Positions 1 to 7,513 of a stretch of DNA of 64,000 bases are shown in pieces. The translations under genes and the position numbers were made by a program. The stretch is from Oscillospiraceae bacterium. GTDB taxonomy: Bacteria; Bacillota; Clostridia; Oscillospirales; Ruminococcaceae. The stretch's first letter is position 1, and every line of letters starts with the position of its first letter. The notes beneath the pieces are model-generated. The model searched no databases, was not told the DNA's origin, and worked only from the letters and a program-made list of their open reading frames with translations. Where the stretch lies: positions 1 to 64,000 of the forward strand of contig JAFUWN010000002.1 of the NCBI GenBank assembly GCA_017483465.1, in the 5' to 3' direction.

Positions 1-78
1 GAAAAGCGGAAAAGTGTAGACAAGCAGATAGACGATTATTTCAATGCGTTAATTTCACACGAAATTTCACACGAATAA
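1..78 (+). CDS. C-terminal end of an unidentified protein (possible integrase)
   Basis: The frame starting at base 1 is open for 25 codons and stops with TAA at 76-78. The residues are charged and end in the near-repeat ISHEISHE, encoded by a tandem 12-base repeat. The 5' part lies outside the window, so the family cannot be read directly. A tRNA 3' fragment begins only about 40 bases after the stop. That arrangement is typical of a tyrosine-recombinase gene at the end of an integrated element, which is why integrase is suggested; this is inference from position only. Confidence 0.4.
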   Translation, partial: EKRKSVDKQIDDYFNALISHEISHE

Positions 79-118
79 AAATAATAGCTATGTATAGATA
101 AAAATTCAAATTTATTAA

Positions 119-140
119 GGGTTCAAATCCCTCTTTCCGC
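119..140 (+). other. tRNA 3'-end fragment, putative attachment site (attL/attR)
   Basis: GGGTTCAAATCCC followed by TCTTTCCGC has the form of a tRNA T-stem, T-loop (TTCAAAT) and 3' acceptor strand. No D-arm or anticodon arm precedes it: bases 79-118 are AT-rich and do not fold as a cloverleaf. Duplicated tRNA 3' ends of this kind are left when integrative elements insert into tRNA genes. The intact copy would lie outside the window. Confidence 0.55.
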
Positions 141-145
141 GCTGA

Positions 146-177
146 AGAAGCATCTTTTGAAGATGCTTCTTTTTTTA
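146..177 (+). terminator. Rho-independent terminator after the tRNA fragment
   Basis: Perfect 10-bp stem AGAAGCATCT / AGATGCTTCT around a TTTGA loop, followed by seven T. It probably was the terminator of the original tRNA gene whose 3' end is preserved just upstream. Confidence 0.8.
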
Positions 178-211
178 TTTTATTTTAATTTAGCATTCAA
201 TAAAAATAATT

Positions 212-238
212 GCCCCGGATCTTTCCGGATCCGGGGCT
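212..238 (-). terminator. Terminator downstream of tRNA-Ser
   Basis: Stem GCCCCGGATC / GATCCGGGGC lies immediately after the encoded CCA end of tRNA-Ser and is followed on the minus strand by an AT-rich tract containing several T residues. Confidence 0.7.
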
Positions 239-240
239 TC

Positions 241-333
241 TGGCGGAGCGAGTGGGATTCGAACCCACGAGCCGGGATTAACCGGCCAAACGATTTCGAG
301 TCGTTCTCGTTATGACCACTTCGATATCGCTCC
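241..333 (-). tRNA. tRNA-Ser (anticodon CGA)
   Basis: On the minus strand a 93-nt cloverleaf can be drawn. The acceptor GGAGCGA pairs with TCGCTCC, followed by discriminator G and an encoded CCA. The anticodon stem AACGA/TCGTT encloses loop CTCGAAA, so the anticodon is CGA and reads UCG. A long variable arm (class II tRNA, as expected for serine) precedes a T-arm with loop TTCGAAT. It lies 77 bases downstream of the lysozyme gene on the same strand. Confidence 0.95.
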
Positions 334-357
334 GTATTCATGATATTCTCCTGAAAG

Positions 358-382
358 TTCTGCCCGGTAATCCGGACAGAAT
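358..382 (-). terminator. Hairpin after the GH25 gene
   Basis: The bases TCTGCCCGG / CCGGACAGA pair around TAAT just downstream of the lysozyme stop codon. There is no good U-run, so this may be a weak terminator or a processing hairpin between the gene and tRNA-Ser. Confidence 0.4.
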
Positions 383-410
383 CAGAGAGAACACTTCTTA
401 TTTTTTATAT

Positions 411-1964
411 TTATTTTGTATAGCCAACACCGGCATATGCACTGGTGATTAATACATCACTGGCATCGAAAGAATCGACATTTCCGTCATTGTTGAAATC
501 ATACAGATTCATGTAGGAATCAGAGAACTGCATTTCATCGCCTTCTACACCCAGTACAGAAGCAAGATTCAGGATATAAACCGCATCTACCGCATTGACG
601 ATACCGTCAAGATTGCAGTCGCCGGAAAGCGGTTCGGAATCGGTTACGAGAATATTGCAGACTGCTGTGTTTCCGTTGCCGTCACTTGCAGTAATAGCGG
701 CTGTACCGCAGCCGGTTGCTACGATTGTACCGTCTTCTGAAACAGATACCACACCGGAATCAGAAGAAGTGAGCTGTACACCGGAAGGGCTGATCACTTC
801 GCTTTCACCGATTTTACTGAAAAGCATACCTGTATAATTCAGTACAGTGGCAGGCGGAAAATCTACAGTCACGGTGATGGTATCACGGGAGCCGTTGTCA
901 GAAAATACAGTGACAATGCTTGTACCGCTGGAAACACCGGAAATATTACCGGCACCATCTACTGTTGCAACAGACGGGTCAGAAGATTCAAAAGTAAGAT
1001 TACCGTCACCGGTAACTGCCGGCTTGACCGGAACGGAAGCATCGGTAATTGTTACGCTGGCATCTGTGAAATCTGCTTTCTGAGAATAGAAAACATTCAT
1101 ATCCACATTTCCGGAAATACCTTCGACAGTACCTGTGGAAGAATACTGCCACATCTGATAATCGCCTGCATAAGTAGTCTGGGTTGTATAATTGGCAAGC
1201 CAGATCTTGAATTTTGTGGAAAGATAATCCGGATCAAGATAATTCAGGAAATAACTCTTGGAAGAATAGATTCCTGCTTCATAGCCGGCATCCTGAACAG
1301 TCTGGCAGAACGCTTCTGCAATGGCTGTACGCTGTTTAATGCTGAGGCCGGAAGTATTCAGACGGCCGTTTACGCCGTTGCCTTCTGTCGGTTCCACGTC
1401 AAAATAGATCGGCATTTTGACATCATAGCCCTCTACACAGGCAACACAGTGCTTGGCTTCTTCAATTGCTTCCTGTACGGTGATAGCCTGTGTGAAGAAA
1501 TATGCACCGACTTTCACACCCGCAGCAGTTGCATTTTTCATATTCTGGTGGAAGTATCCGTCAGTTACAATTTTACCGCCGTCATATCCACGGTAGCCGA
1601 TACGGACGATTGCAAAATCAATTCCGTCAGCTTTTACGGCATTCCAGTTAATATCGCCGTTATATTTTGATACATCAACGCCATCCACTCTGGCATAATT
1701 ATCGAACTTGCTGTTATGTACCAGCCCGTCAGACTTGGAATCCGCAGAAACCTGCTGTGAAGCAGCCTGTGCTGCTGTAATCACTTTAAAAGTTTCAGGG
1801 TCATCGGCATCACCTTCATAACCGGTAATCATGGCATCTACAATTTCAGCATCCTGAGTATTTGCAGTTTCTGCTTCTGCAAAATGATTTGTGACAAATC
1901 CTGGCAGATACTGAACAGCTATCAGAGCCGCTGCAAGCACAGCAGCTTTTTTTACGAACTTCAT
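411..1964 (-). CDS. Secreted GH25 muramidase with Ig-like domains and dockerin
   Basis: 517-aa secreted enzyme predicted to cut the beta-1,4 MurNAc-GlcNAc bond of peptidoglycan. The start is the ATG at 1964 because AGGAG sits just upstream; a longer frame to 2078 has no such site. Residues 1-30 are a signal peptide (MKFVKK then a hydrophobic run). A GH25 domain spans about 93-294: VDGVDVSKYNG at its start and the acidic pair in YFDVEP (Asp189, Glu191) match the GH25 active site. Two Big2-like Ig modules follow (about 300-440), then a type I dockerin (about 448-517) with duplicated calcium loops GDCNLDGIVN and YDFNNDGNVD. The dockerin implies docking onto a cellulosomal scaffoldin. A cell-wall hydrolase with a dockerin is less usual than a plant-fibre enzyme. 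It diverges from the GH9 gene. Confidence 0.9.
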   Translation of the reverse strand: MKFVKKAAVLAAALIAVQYLPGFVTNHFAEAETANTQDAEIVDAMITGYEGDADDPETFKVITAAQAASQQVSADSKSDGLVHNSKFDNYARVDGVDVSKYNGDINWNAVKADGIDFAIVRIGYRGYDGGKIVTDGYFHQNMKNATAAGVKVGAYFFTQAITVQEAIEEAKHCVACVEGYDVKMPIYFDVEPTEGNGVNGRLNTSGLSIKQRTAIAEAFCQTVQDAGYEAGIYSSKSYFLNYLDPDYLSTKFKIWLANYTTQTTYAGDYQMWQYSSTGTVEGISGNVDMNVFYSQKADFTDASVTITDASVPVKPAVTGDGNLTFESSDPSVATVDGAGNISGVSSGTSIVTVFSDNGSRDTITVTVDFPPATVLNYTGMLFSKIGESEVISPSGVQLTSSDSGVVSVSEDGTIVATGCGTAAITASDGNGNTAVCNILVTDSEPLSGDCNLDGIVNAVDAVYILNLASVLGVEGDEMQFSDSYMNLYDFNNDGNVDSFDASDVLITSAYAGVGYTK

Positions 1965-2066
1965 TGGTGAAAATCTCCTTTTAATTAATAATTGAATTTT
2001 TTCAGGGGATGAAAAATTCCTGTTTTCAGTATTGCGATTCAGAATATTCGGCTTCGGACATGTTAT

Positions 2067-2095
2067 AGTATACCACATTTCGGCATATCTGTCAA
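2067..2095 (-). promoter_or_regulatory. Promoter of the GH25 gene
   Basis: On the minus strand TTGACA (2095-2090), a 17-bp spacer and TATACT (2072-2067). Transcription would start near 2060, giving a leader of about 95 nt. Confidence 0.75.
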
Positions 2096-2248
2096 GTTTT
2101 TCGTCCGATTTCCGTCACTTTTCACAAATAGAAAACAAGTTTTTTTGATTTTTACTGTGTGATATCCATAAAATGCATAAACAGAGCTTAAAAATTTTTT
2201 AATTATTTGTATAAAACGTGAAAATTCAAAAAAAATTCAAATTTGAGT

Positions 2249-2277
2249 TGCATTTTTTTCACAGATATGCTATACTA
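2249..2277 (+). promoter_or_regulatory. Promoter of the GH9 gene
   Basis: TTGCAT (2249-2254), 17 bp, TATACT (2272-2277) preceded by TATGC. It diverges from the lysozyme promoter about 150 bp away; the AT-rich 2096-2248 between them could hold shared regulatory sites, but I see no clear operator there. Confidence 0.7.
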
Positions 2278-2382
2278 AAATTGTGCATAAGTTACAGAAA
2301 AACGGAAAACAGGAAGTTTTCTTCCGGCATCTGCGCGCCGGATTTCTGGCACAGCTATTTCTAAGAGGAGGAATTTTTTATT

Positions 2383-4686
2383 ATGAAGAACAAAAAAAGT
2401 CTGAAAAATCGTCTTGCGGCCGGTCTGATGAGTGCGGCTATGCTGGCCTCTGCCAGTGCGACAGCAATGACAAGCAGCCTGACAGCTTCTGCTGCTGACA
2501 ATGATTATTATGAAGCTCTGGCTCTGTCGCTGTATTTCTTCGATGCCAATGCCTGCGGAAGCGATGTCACTTCCAACTGCCTGACATGGAGAGGCAATTG
2601 TCATGTAGAAGACGAAGCGGCTCTGCTCTCGAATGCGACAAATTTCGATTCCAGTTTCAAGTCTCTGGTTGACCCTGACGGTGACGGCAAAGTCAATGTC
2701 GGCGGCGGTTATCACGATGCCGGCGACCATATTAAATTTAATCTGACTATGGGCTTCGGCATGTCTTCTCTGGCAATGTCCGAATATCTGAACCCCGGCA
2801 TTTATGAAAAAGCAGGCTGCAAAGACCATCTGATGGCAATCCTGAAAAGAAATGCCGAATACATGATGAAAACCACTTTCCTGAACAGTTCCGGTGAAGT
2901 TGCTACCATCTGCCATGTTGTTGCCGACGGCAATGCCGATCACAGCATGATGACCCCGCCGGAAGAACAGCACTATGACAGAGCAACTTACTGGCTGACA
3001 TCTTCTCAGAACAACTCCGCTGTCTGCGGTGAAATGGCCTCTGCTCTTGCCGGTGCAGCATATGTCTGGAAAGATTCCGATTCTGCTTTTGCAGCAGAAT
3101 GCCTGAAATATGCAAAGGCAATCTATAATTTCGGCTCACAGCATAAAGGCAATTATACCGGCGGTCTGGGCGGTTTCTATGATACAGATTCCATGTGTGA
3201 AGATGAACTTGCTCTGGCACAGGCCTGGCTGTGGATTTGCGGTGAAGGCTCCAAGCCGACTCTGACACCGTCACAGGGCAGCTATAACGGTGTTTATGAC
3301 TATTACCGCTATACATGGGATAAAGTATGGCAGGGCTATTCTGCTCTGATGTACAAGGCTACAAAAGACAATACATTCAAATCCGAACTGGAATTTGAAG
3401 TCAATAATGCAGGCGGTGTTGCTGAGGGCAAATACAACGGTGACGGCTGGGGTGCTGCACGTTATAACTGTGCACTTCAGATGAGTGCTCTTGTGGCTGC
3501 TGACGGCAATGCTTCTTCCTCGCTGGCAACCGGCTCCAAATGGCAGATGGATTATATCCTCGGCGGAAATCCTCTGGGCTACAGCTTCCTGATCGGTTAC
3601 GGCAGCAAATGGCCGACACATTATCATCACAGAGCCGCTAACCCTGGAGATCTTTCCAACAATCCGGAAGCAAAATATACACTCTATGGTGCACTGGTCG
3701 GCGGTATTGATGCTTCCGGCAATTATGAAGATCATTCTGATAAATATCAGTATACAGAACCTGCTCTTGATTATAACGGCTGTTTTGCACTGGCATGTGC
3801 AGGCCTGGCAAATCTGTTCGGCGGTTCGGACAAGGGTGCAGCTAATATTGTAAGCTCTGCTTCTGAAATCACATATCCGTTCACATTCACATCCGGTACA
3901 ACAGTTGTGACACCGACTGAAACCACACCGACCGAAACAGAAACACAGTCTACTTCCGTTTCTTCTGAAACTACTAAGCAGACAGAAACCACAACACAGA
4001 AAACCGATCCGGTAGAAACCACAACACAGCCGCAGACTTCTTCCGGTGAAGTGGCAGCAACTGTCACAGAGAAAACAGGCACATGGGAAGAAGACGGTTC
4101 TCCTCGTACTTACTGGGGTGTTGATACCACAGGAGCAAAGAAACTGATTGTAACACTCAAAATTACATCCAGCGATACAGAAGCAAGCGGCTGCTTCAAT
4201 CCTTCCAATGCTGCGGACTGGTGGGAGCCGACTGACTGGAAAGCAACTGTTTCCAACGGTACTGTGACACTGGAATATACCCCCAAGGCAGGCGAATCTT
4301 TCGTAGATGTTCATGTATGGTGGCCGAAAAATGCTGCTACGCTGGTAAGTGCTGTCAAAGTGATGGATGAGGCTGTTCAGACAACTGCCTCTACACAGCA
4401 GACCACTACTCAGCCCACAACAAAACAGACTGAAACCACTACACAGCAGACAGAAACACAGACTACCGGTTCCATGACCATGGCCGGCGATGCCAATAAT
4501 GACGGCAAAGTGGATATTGTCGATGTCATCGCTGTGAACAGAGCAATTCTTGGTAAAGATAATCTTTCTGCTCAGGGTCTTGCCAATGTAGATTTCAATA
4601 AAAACGGCAAGCCGGATTCTGAAGAAGCTCTGAACATTCTGAAATATATCGTTGGTCTTATGACAGAAAGCCAGCTCAAAGGCTGA
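2383..4686 (+). CDS. Cellulosomal GH9 endoglucanase with dockerin
   Basis: 767-aa secreted glycoside hydrolase, predicted to cleave beta-1,4-glucan. AGAGGAGG at 2364-2371 fixes the start. A signal peptide ends near residue 37 (TASAA). The GH9 catalytic domain covers about 40-495. GGGYHDAGDH (107-116) carries the catalytic-base aspartates. GGNPLGYSFLIGYG followed by a His pair matches the GH9 histidine signature, and YQYTEPALDYN has the acid Glu459. A Thr/Glu-rich linker (about 506-550) leads to a beta-rich Trp-containing module (about 553-665), probably carbohydrate-binding, whose family I cannot assign. After a second Thr/Gln linker comes a type I dockerin (about 702-763; GDANNDGKVD and a second, more divergent loop). 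It would act outside the cell in a cellulosome. Confidence 0.95.
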   Translation: MKNKKSLKNRLAAGLMSAAMLASASATAMTSSLTASAADNDYYEALALSLYFFDANACGSDVTSNCLTWRGNCHVEDEAALLSNATNFDSSFKSLVDPDGDGKVNVGGGYHDAGDHIKFNLTMGFGMSSLAMSEYLNPGIYEKAGCKDHLMAILKRNAEYMMKTTFLNSSGEVATICHVVADGNADHSMMTPPEEQHYDRATYWLTSSQNNSAVCGEMASALAGAAYVWKDSDSAFAAECLKYAKAIYNFGSQHKGNYTGGLGGFYDTDSMCEDELALAQAWLWICGEGSKPTLTPSQGSYNGVYDYYRYTWDKVWQGYSALMYKATKDNTFKSELEFEVNNAGGVAEGKYNGDGWGAARYNCALQMSALVAADGNASSSLATGSKWQMDYILGGNPLGYSFLIGYGSKWPTHYHHRAANPGDLSNNPEAKYTLYGALVGGIDASGNYEDHSDKYQYTEPALDYNGCFALACAGLANLFGGSDKGAANIVSSASEITYPFTFTSGTTVVTPTETTPTETETQSTSVSSETTKQTETTTQKTDPVETTTQPQTSSGEVAATVTEKTGTWEEDGSPRTYWGVDTTGAKKLIVTLKITSSDTEASGCFNPSNAADWWEPTDWKATVSNGTVTLEYTPKAGESFVDVHVWWPKNAATLVSAVKVMDEAVQTTASTQQTTTQPTTKQTETTTQQTETQTTGSMTMAGDANNDGKVDIVDVIAVNRAILGKDNLSAQGLANVDFNKNGKPDSEEALNILKYIVGLMTESQLKG

Positions 4687-4710
4687 TCAGAATCTATAAA
4701 TCATCATCAA

Positions 4711-4742
4711 AAAAATCCCGTTCTTTCCGAACGGGATTTTTT
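4711..4742. terminator. Bidirectional terminator between GH9 gene and the minus-strand operon
   Basis: AAAAATCCCGTTC / GAACGGGATTTTTT stem with loop TTTC. A-run and T-run on the two sides let it end both the GH9 transcript and the converging operon. Confidence 0.85.
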
Positions 4743-4749
4743 CTGCTTC

Positions 4750-4851
4750 TCAATAATTCTGGAACAGCGGAAGAATGACAAATCCTAACAGTGTCGCCAG
4801 TGCCATGCACAGGACGATAATCCGCATCACCATACTTTTTTTAGGTTTCAA
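4750..4851 (-). CDS. Small single-pass membrane protein (33 aa), TTG start
   Basis: A short frame reading (M)KPKKSMVMRIIVLC, then ALATLLGFVILPLF and ending QNY. It starts with TTG at 4851, six bases after a good GAGGTGA ribosome site, and stops at 4750-4752. The basic N-terminus followed by about 20 hydrophobic residues predicts one membrane helix with the N-terminus inside. It is the last gene of the HSP90-like operon, 16 bp after its neighbour. No family recognised. An alternative start is the ATG six codons in, but the spacing favours TTG. Confidence 0.55.
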   Translation of the reverse strand: MKPKKSMVMRIIVLCMALATLLGFVILPLFQNY

Positions 4852-4867
4852 GCTTTCTCACCTCTTG

Positions 4868-5239
4868 TTATTGTACTACAATACCAGACTGCACTTCTGT
4901 TACAGTCTGATTTGACAGCACAGTTTCCGGAACCGCTTCTTCGGGGGCGTAATCTTCCTGAAAGCCGGCTGTTTCTTCGGGATTTTCGGCAGGCATGTCC
5001 GGATTTTCAGGATTCTGCTGACCGGATTCGTTTTCAGATTCCGTCTGCCGGAGAGAATCCCAGATACTGGTTGTAGCTGCTGTCGTAATAATCTGAGAAG
5101 CAAGGGCTTCTCCGGCATCTTTCTCACGGCGTCTCTGGTTGATTTCATCAATATGTGCCATACTGTGAAGCATCCAGCCCATGATCACCAGCATGATCAG
5201 AATGCCGACCGCCACAAAGACAATTCGTTTCATATTCAT
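4868..5239 (-). CDS. Single-pass membrane protein with acidic tail, unknown function
   Basis: 123 aa. GGAGG precedes the ATG by seven bases, and the start overlaps the stop of the upstream gene (ATGA), so the two are translationally coupled. Residues 4-26 form one membrane helix. A short charged stretch with QRRREKD follows, then a low-complexity tail rich in Glu, Pro, Asn and Gln. No catalytic motif or family is recognisable. Its place in the GGDEF/HSP90-like operon suggests it works with those proteins at the membrane, which is inference only. Confidence 0.7.
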   Translation of the reverse strand: MNMKRIVFVAVGILIMLVIMGWMLHSMAHIDEINQRRREKDAGEALASQIITTAATTSIWDSLRQTESENESGQQNPENPDMPAENPEETAGFQEDYAPEEAVPETVLSNQTVTEVQSGIVVQ

Positions 5240-7500
5240 GGCAATTCCTCCAGTAAATAGGCTTCTTCAGGAGAGAGCATATCTTCAGTTTCAGAAAAAC
5301 GGATTCTCCAGTCAGCAGTATTTTCCTGTGTAATCTCTATTTCTTCGCCCTCGGGATGATCAGGAACGGCCTCGGAAGTCTGTACTAATACGGCCGTTTT
5401 TCCGTCGGGCTTGACTTCTGCCCAGAGCAGTTCGATTTCATAATTATAATCTTCTTCTGACACTTCAATTTCCAAACGGACAAGAGCAGAAGTAAAACCT
5501 CTGGTCAGAGCCTTCTGAAAGACCGGGAACGTTTCTTTTGCGAGCTGGATTCTCCGGCGGAAATTCTGCCGGGAGTTCTGGAATTCCAGTTCTGACAAAT
5601 CCGGAAGTTCATGCAGATTCAGAATTCCTGAGGGGATTTCTCTCTTGATAGAAACGGCGATACTGTCCGGACTGAGTTTTTTCAGGACTGTTTCCGGATT
5701 CTGCCATTGTATGCCGTATTCCTGCTCTTTCTGATCATAGCACAGAGCGATTGTCCGGTTTTCATCCGGAAGCGAATTATTTTCAATGCACATTGCTGCC
5801 GTTTTATCCAGAAATGCCGCAAAGCCGCTGAAATTCTCCGTATTGGCCTGAACGAACTCCAGTTCTCTCATGCCGCAGGCACACAGACCGATGGTAGAAC
5901 CCCAGACCTCTCCGGTTTCGTGACTGCCGGACAGATAGACAGAATACAGATCATGCTGAGAGACCGCCGGCAGATAGGCTCCTGCAAATCTGACCCATGA
6001 GGCCGGATAAGCTTTCAGAGCGGTCAGATTGATGATACCGTTCATTTCGGGGAATAAGCCTGAAAGATAGTTCATAATCACATGATAGGCGGTCTGCGGT
6101 GTGCCGGATAATTCCGAAGCAAATACACAGCAGCATGGAGAAGCAAGCAGTTTCTGAATTTCTTCCTGTTCCATGCCGTGAACCACATCAGGGTCAAGCG
6201 GAGGTACCGGAATATCTGCATTGATCATAATATCCAGAGGCATTTCTTTTCCCGGAACAGAGGCATAACAGGCATGTTCATCACGGGAGCAGGAAATCAC
6301 TTCAGAATTTTTGATTCTCTGTTCCAGTTCATCCTGTGTCAGTTTCGTATGCAGGAAGATCACAATTGCGGTCTGTGCTTTTCTGACGAGACCGTGTACA
6401 GATTTTGCTGTTTCCTGAAAGGCCTGTTCTTCGTCATATTCAGGAAGCTCCTGATTTAATAATTCCTGATAATATGCATTCTGATTTCTCTGGTCCAGTT
6501 TCTGAGAAATATCATGAGCGGTCTCATAAAAGAAATCTGCCAGCTCCTGTACATTCCAGCCGTCTCCGGAGGGAGCAACCGGCAGAACTCCCAGCAGCGG
6601 ACTGCGTACAGATTCCATTTCTGCGGAAATGCTCTGCATCATCCGCCAGGCACCTCTTGCGAACTCCATTCTCATGGCCGGATTCAGACACTCCATAAAA
6701 AATGCCAGACTGTACTTGAATAATTTCCATCCCCGGTTGGAATCCATACGGCTGTAAATTTCCAGAAGCCAGCCGGTTTCTCTGAGAAATTCCTGTTTTC
6801 CGGAGATCAGTTTTTCGCAGAGATCGGCATAATATCTTGCTTCTTCAAAATTTTTCTGCATAAAATAATATTTTGCCAGTCTTGCATAGGTCACATGCGG
6901 AATCTCGGCACAGCTTTTCTGATGTTCCAGAACCGGCCTGATCACTTCCAGAGCCTGTTTCTCGTCATTTTTAGAAAGCAGGACTTTCATTTTGAAATTC
7001 AGTTCACAGGCTTCGCAGTCGCTGTTGAGGCTTCTGGGATAGTGATTGAAATTTGCATAGGCAACATCTGCCGAATCCGGTCTGGTATGCAGCCAGAAAT
7101 CAACCTGTTTCATATAATACGTCCGGAGGGAAAATCCGTATTTCTGACTGCGTTTCTTGAATTCTTCAAAATAATGATTCACTTCGTCGAGGCTGATCTG
7201 ATAATAATCATCCAGATTTCCGATCACCCATTTGAAAGCCCACATCATATCCTGATACATATCGTCTTCCAGTTCGGGATGTTCGTCAAAAATTTTCAGA
7301 TATTCCGGAAAGCACAGCAGACCTTTGAAATTATCGCCATGCATAGTGGATTCTGTCATATACTGATAACGAAAATACAGTCTCCAGTAATGCTGATTCT
7401 CGTCATCTGCTTCTTTTATGGCCTGCGAGATCGTCTCCAGGCGAGCCGTCCCGTGTTCCATCTGATTGATTTCATGAATTCTCTGCTGAGGTTCAAACAC
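5236..7500 (-). CDS. Large helical-repeat protein, DUF4026-like
   Basis: 754 aa from a GTG start at 7500, chosen because AGGAG lies seven bases upstream; longer starts would run into the preceding gene. Residues 1 to about 380 are rich in paired helices (YYMKQVDFWLHTRPDSADVAYANF, NEEARYYADLCEKL-like stretches) and align by eye with the 360-aa protein next door. The C-terminal half is mixed alpha/beta and resembles DUF4026; the last 60 residues (DHPEGEEIEITQENTADWRI) resemble the DUF2314 fold. There is no signal peptide or membrane helix, so it should be cytoplasmic. It could be a client-recruiting cofactor of the HSP90-like ATPase. Family assignment is from memory and moderate. Confidence 0.7.
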   Translation of the reverse strand: MFEPQQRIHEINQMEHGTARLETISQAIKEADDENQHYWRLYFRYQYMTESTMHGDNFKGLLCFPEYLKIFDEHPELEDDMYQDMMWAFKWVIGNLDDYYQISLDEVNHYFEEFKKRSQKYGFSLRTYYMKQVDFWLHTRPDSADVAYANFNHYPRSLNSDCEACELNFKMKVLLSKNDEKQALEVIRPVLEHQKSCAEIPHVTYARLAKYYFMQKNFEEARYYADLCEKLISGKQEFLRETGWLLEIYSRMDSNRGWKLFKYSLAFFMECLNPAMRMEFARGAWRMMQSISAEMESVRSPLLGVLPVAPSGDGWNVQELADFFYETAHDISQKLDQRNQNAYYQELLNQELPEYDEEQAFQETAKSVHGLVRKAQTAIVIFLHTKLTQDELEQRIKNSEVISCSRDEHACYASVPGKEMPLDIMINADIPVPPLDPDVVHGMEQEEIQKLLASPCCCVFASELSGTPQTAYHVIMNYLSGLFPEMNGIINLTALKAYPASWVRFAGAYLPAVSQHDLYSVYLSGSHETGEVWGSTIGLCACGMRELEFVQANTENFSGFAAFLDKTAAMCIENNSLPDENRTIALCYDQKEQEYGIQWQNPETVLKKLSPDSIAVSIKREIPSGILNLHELPDLSELEFQNSRQNFRRRIQLAKETFPVFQKALTRGFTSALVRLEIEVSEEDYNYEIELLWAEVKPDGKTAVLVQTSEAVPDHPEGEEIEITQENTADWRIRFSETEDMLSPEEAYLLEELP

Positions 7501-7513
7501 AGAATCACTCCTT

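Noticed and set aside
49..78. Tandem repeat AATTTCACACGA as an att or regulatory repeat
   Set aside because: Only two copies within the end of a coding frame (ISHEISHE); too short to support a separate feature.
3271..4314. Long antisense open frame (347 codons) inside the GH9 gene
   Set aside because: Composition is Cys- and Phe-rich nonsense mirroring the Thr/Ser-rich linkers; no ribosome site, and the sense gene is certain.
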